Below are positions 60,201 to 64,000 of a DNA stretch of 64,000 nt, in pieces (position 1 is the first letter of the stretch; each line of letters opens with the position of its first letter). The notes under the pieces are model-generated. The model was not told the origin of the DNA and did no database searches. It worked only from the letters and a program-made list of their open reading frames with translations. Origin of the DNA: Davidsoniella eucalypti (Eukaryota > Ascomycota > Sordariomycetes > Microascales > Ceratocystidaceae); the NCBI GenBank assembly GCA_004009845.1, contig RMBW01000029.1, positions 1 through 64,000 on the forward strand. Reading direction: 5' to 3'. Position numbers and translations under genes: made by a program.

Positions 60201-61625
60201 TCATTGAAACAAGCCCTTCCGTGCACTAATTATTTTGTTTACCGTAGCTCTCGTCAGACAAAGCACTGGATCGAAGGCGGCAAGCGTGGGATCCTCCATG
60301 GTTGCGAGTGCCGCAAGACCGAGATAGCTATGATACATATCCGGTCTTCCACCAGGTGCCTTACTGAAACCACCTACGAAATGCTGTGTCCTTTCAGTTA
60401 GGAAACGTCTGGCGGGCATAGCATCGACCAATTCTTTATGGCCTAGCATAGATAGAGTAGCTCCTGCCCACCATAAGTAGCAGGTGTCGGATGACTTGTT
60501 CTGGCGACCGTTGAAGCCGATATGGCCCAGAGATACCTCTTCGGGATCAAGCGGCGCTGCTGTCTTGGCTGGGGCTGGCTCGATTGGATCGCCATCTTCG
60601 TCAACACCTGCGATGATGTATTGTTGTTGGCGGTAGACTAGGAATTGAATCAGTTTGTTGATGTCTCGTACACCGGCAGAGATTGTACTGGGTGGACCAG
60701 TCGGTGCTTGTGTATCTTCTTTGGCGCCGAGAAGAGTCAAGGCTGCAATGGCACAATAGGCATATCCAGCTATGAGTTTTGAGGTATTAGTGAAATGTGT
60801 ACATGTTTGATAGAGTTAGGGTCAAATTACCGTGAGATTCATTATAACCGCTTTCTGAGATGCCACCATCATATGTCTGTGAATATATGTTATTATCAGT
60901 ATCGAAATTATATTCTGTCGAGAGTTGTTGTCATTACGTACCTGTGCCTTTCTTATGTGATTCACTAACGCATCGATATTGATATCCTCGACCCAGTGTT
61001 CCGATCCTTCTTCATGATCACCACGCAAAATCCATCGAACGGCCGCCGCTAGATAGCAATAACGCATATCGCGACCACCCGATATCAGGCCGCTGGAATC
61101 CACAACCTCACCAAAGCTGCCGTTCGGACGCTGAAGTTTCCTCAGCCATGCCAAAATGTTGACACGATCGACCTTGCGGAACGCCGTCTGGGCGACCGTG
61201 TCATCTTCTGCTACCAAAGCAAGAATCGATAGGGCGAAGAACGTTGCTGCTATATTCGCACAGTTACTGTCTGGCGGGCCTTGGCTTGACTCATTCGCCT
61301 TCAGGGCAGAGGGTGATGTATTGGCGGGAGAGCTGCGGGTGCTGGAGAATGGTAGAAGTTGGTTGGGTGAGCCGGCAAAGCCGCCGGTGGGATGTTGGAG
61401 TGCGAGTACCCACGCAGTGTGTCGGAGACGCTCGTCTGGAGTCAAGAAGCCGGATAATTCAGGGTAGATCTCAGAGGGTTGGGTTAGAAGGTCTAGGGCA
61501 GAGAGAATGAAGCAGCCAAAGGTTACGCGGGTGCTATCAGATGCCGTATACGGCGTGGGAAGAAATGACTTGTAGCATCGTTTCCAGTACGACATGTGTT
61601 TTTTGCGGTCGATAGTAGGTTCCAT
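60201..61625 (-). CDS. CDC43: Geranylgeranyltransferase type I beta subunit
   Basis: Catalytic subunit that, with the shared alpha subunit Ram2, attaches geranylgeranyl to CaaL proteins such as Rho GTPases. Exons 60942-61625, 60831-60876 and 60201-60769 give 432 residues. Prenyltransferase beta repeats are clear: GGFAGSP, SNCANIAATFFALSIL, NGSFGEV, GGRDMRYCYLAAA, TYDGGISE across the first junction, HGAGYAYCAIAAL across the second, and GFNGRQNKSSDTCYLWW. The zinc ligands Asp and Cys sit in DTCYLWW and the His in GGRPDMYHSYLGL. A Gln-rich insert (YRQQQYIIAG) precedes the last repeats. All key residues are present. Confidence 0.94.
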
Positions 61626-62394
61626 GATGCCAATTAGTAAAGAAATACTCTCGAAAAGCTCTAGGATACAGAATCAGTGGTATTTTGAGGCAAATTGTTT
61701 ATGTATGCGATATATTAGATATATTAGAGTAATCGACCAATAACTAGCTACTGGGTTATTGCTTAATGAGTTCATGATATCAGCACAGGTAAATGTTGAT
61801 AGCTCCACTGAAAAGCCAAACCCTTGTGTGGGGCTGACCTCTTCTTTTTCACTATTTGCTAAGGGTCAGACTCTGTACTACAAGAGAAAACAACGCTTGT
61901 CCAAATTAGGAAATAGTATATTTTTCCCGTAATGTTTGAAAACCCCTAAGTTTTTCAAACTCTATTTTATTTATATTTTTTATAAATGAAAATTAAGAAC
62001 AAAAAATAAAACATATCAGAACAAAAATCCGACTTGGATGATTCAAAACATGTGTGTAAAAAATGTGTTATCTATAAGTGATTTTTGCATGGTCTTCGCA
62101 GATTGGGGGATTTGAGGCTGAATTTCTATTGATCTATGTCCTCTTTCGGTAGAGTCTCTTTTTCTCGAATTTCATGTGGTTTGGACATAAGCCAAATTGC
62201 AAACGAAGCTGGCTAAAGCAAGGTGGTTTAGATAACCCTCTAGATAACTGTTAAAACTTGGATAATTGTGCAAGAGAAACTTGTGTAAGTGCTTGTTTTC
62301 TCTTATAGTACGTCAAGCCTATCGTTATAGTGACCCTTTGCTATATGCAATATTGAAAAATTGAAGGATGATATTTTGCTAAATTACTAACATA
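61626..62394. other. Intergenic, no gene recognised
   Basis: AT-rich upstream region of CDC43. No motif seen. Confidence 0.5.
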
Positions 62395-63278
62395 TCAGAT
62401 TCTACAATAGCGTCCTTGTGCTTGTGCATTTCTCGCCTTCAGGCCCTCAACAGGCTCATTCAGCTTTGGGCCCAAGCCCTCTGCCTTGATATCACAGTGA
62501 ATATATGTACGTCTCGAACGAAAACAACGCCGTGCCTGGAAGCCTCGAGACCGTCTGTCTATCGATTCGTGCGTAGCTATTTTCACAGTCGATGTCTTGA
62601 TCTTCCTACACTACCATGTCGCAGTTTGTAGCTAGATCAAACATGTCGGCACTTGTTGTAATAGACCACTGAATGAAGAGAAAAGGAATGTTAGCACTGG
62701 AGGAGACTCTTTTGTACTTGCTTGAGATAGAATATGCTTGTGGGAAGGGTTTCTTACGTTAGTTTGCTTGACGTTCTTGCCAACTTCAAGGCGAGAGAAG
62801 AAACGCTCCATGCTTGCACCAATTTTACCATAGGATGGAACTGGAGCATGAATGGCCTCTAGAGTCTTGCCTAGCTTCTCAGCCGGGTCAAATCCGTCGG
62901 GGCGGCAGTATACATGTGCGACTAGGCGATGGGGTTCATATCAGGCATTCCAATCTTTAGGGAGACATCTATTAAAAAAGGACATGGCTCACCCATAGTG
63001 ATATTGTGGATTGGCTTCCATGGCTGGTGCTGTTCAGGGCTAGTAGCTTTAAAGCTAAAGTTCTTAAGGGCTTCAACTGGTGGTAGGGCATGACGTGGTT
63101 GCTTTTCGGGTAGTATCTGATCGGAGAGTTAGTTAGTTTAGTCACTATAGAATAGAGGCACAGGTTGTTTTACTGGTTTGTTGCGGGCACGGCGCTTGGT
63201 TTGAAGCTTTGCAACAACCAGAACAAAGGTTACTAACAGACCCCACATAGCATATAGCGTGTACATTTCGGTCTTCAT
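62395..63278 (-). pseudogene. Decayed DUF3445 (heme-dependent oxidative N-demethylase-like) gene
   Basis: Exons 63174-63278, 62993-63116, 62758-62921 and 62668 onward splice in frame. An N-terminal membrane helix (YAMWGLLVTFVLVVAK) leads to a WKPIHNITM block, normally the start of the DUF3445 domain. The next exon jumps straight to the domain's C-terminal part (PDGFDPAEKLGKTLEAIH, PVPSYGKIGASMERFFSRL), so roughly 150 residues of core seem to be missing. The last exon reads NWSITTSADMF, then an in-frame TAG (62606-62608). The same frame continues past it into family sequence (RIDRQTVSRLPG, FSFETYIYSL), then TGA (62492-62494) and a one-base shift to DIKAEGLGPKLNEPVEGLKA ending near 62395. An alternative upstream ATG is at 63368. 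As read it cannot give a working enzyme. Confidence 0.72.
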
Positions 63279-64000
63279 GATATACTGTGAAGACGATATG
63301 TATCTAGTTTGAGCCATAACAGCCAAGAGTTCACCTGTCTGTGTGAATTTTGGGGTGTACCGCTTCATATAAACGCCTACTGTGTTTTGTCCAAAGTATA
63401 CCGTTTTTGGCCTTTATTAGCATTTATCTGTTACCCCCCAATATAATTACCGTGAGCGTAAATCCTTCAGATACCAAGACATTACAGTTATAATATAATC
63501 TTGGCCGGCTTCACAGCATAGATAACAAGCCAATCTATACTGAGAGCTCTTTTTTCGTACCACACGCCATATGATAGCCTTTACCCCGATTTATCATAGC
63601 TTGAGGAAGACCGTTGCACGGCAGCAAAGGAGAAATAGACAAAGATACGATAGTACAACTATAGATAGTTTGCCCGAGTCAGGATCCTAAATCGGCACGT
63701 ATTCTTGGCGTCTTACATGAGATCACGAAGGAAACGGGTTTTGTTAGTTATCAGTCATGTAGTTACCTCAGATATACTTAAGACTCTCGGAATGATACCT
63801 ATTACGTCGCCCGGCCTGGAGGTTTTAAGGAAGCATCATGAGACCATTGACCGTGTTATTGGGACTGAGTTACAAATTATTCTCCATGTTGATTTACACG
63901 GCAAAATTTATGCAAAGTGCAAGAGATAAAGACAATTACCTAGATACAGATATACGCTACGGACATTTATACCCTAAGCACACTAGAAAGCACTTTAGAA
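63279..64000. other. Window end, no gene recognised
   Basis: AT-rich. An open frame at 63705-63929 (74 codons, no motif, near the window edge) could be part of a gene continuing beyond, but nothing supports it. Confidence 0.4.

Noticed and set aside
63705..63929. 74-residue frame at the window end
   Set aside because: No recognisable family; cannot be judged without flanking sequence.
1..64000. CRISPR arrays, prophage, rRNA genes or bacterial operon structure
   Set aside because: None seen; gene structure is eukaryotic throughout and repeats are limited to short microsatellites.

Overview
The window is nuclear DNA of a filamentous ascomycete (Pezizomycotina). The evidence is short spliceosomal introns (mostly 50-110 bp) with GT-AG ends and CTAAC-type branch sites, fungal protein families throughout, and an intron-containing tRNA-Ala. 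I cannot name the genus. Genes lie on both strands with no operon-like order. Intergenic DNA is AT-rich and sometimes very long (6.5 kb at 18268-24762, 4.2 kb at 51968-56153).

Layout. 0-14 kb: phosphatidylserine synthase (CHO1, 5' end unresolved), tRNA-Ala(AGC), a DUF3433 multi-pass membrane protein, cytosolic threonyl-tRNA synthetase (THS1, 14 exons) and the H/ACA snoRNP protein GAR1. 15-29 kb: an MFS transporter with a very long N-terminal tail, a gene-free interval, the 60S assembly factor RSA4 and an acetoacetate-decarboxylase-like protein. 29-41 kb: the meiotic MutS homologue MSH4, a FAR1-type zinc-binding protein with a glutamine-rich tail, a dynamin-family GTPase and a D-lactate dehydrogenase-type enzyme. 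41-47 kb is the accessory part: a relic of an NCS1 nucleobase permease, three tandem cyanovirin-N-homology (CVNH)-like secreted protein genes (the middle one interrupted by a stop codon) and a spliced gene for a protein of about 50 residues. 48-64 kb: the unfolded-protein-response sensor IRE1, a CAMK-like serine/threonine kinase, the geranylgeranyltransferase-I beta subunit (CDC43) and a decayed DUF3445 gene.

Most genes are unrelated housekeeping functions: phospholipid synthesis, translation, ribosome and snoRNP assembly, meiosis, the ER stress response and prenylation. The exception is the 42.8-47.2 kb block, where related secreted CVNH-like proteins share intron positions and cysteine spacing and sit next to an unrecognised microprotein. 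The three broken loci (NCS1 relic, middle CVNH-like copy, DUF3445 gene) show active gene turnover in the right-hand third of the window.

Exon boundaries were read by hand from splice signals and checked for reading-frame closure. For all spliced genes except CHO1, whose 5' exon is unresolved, the exon lengths add up to whole codons. Functions are family recognition from motifs; no database search was possible.
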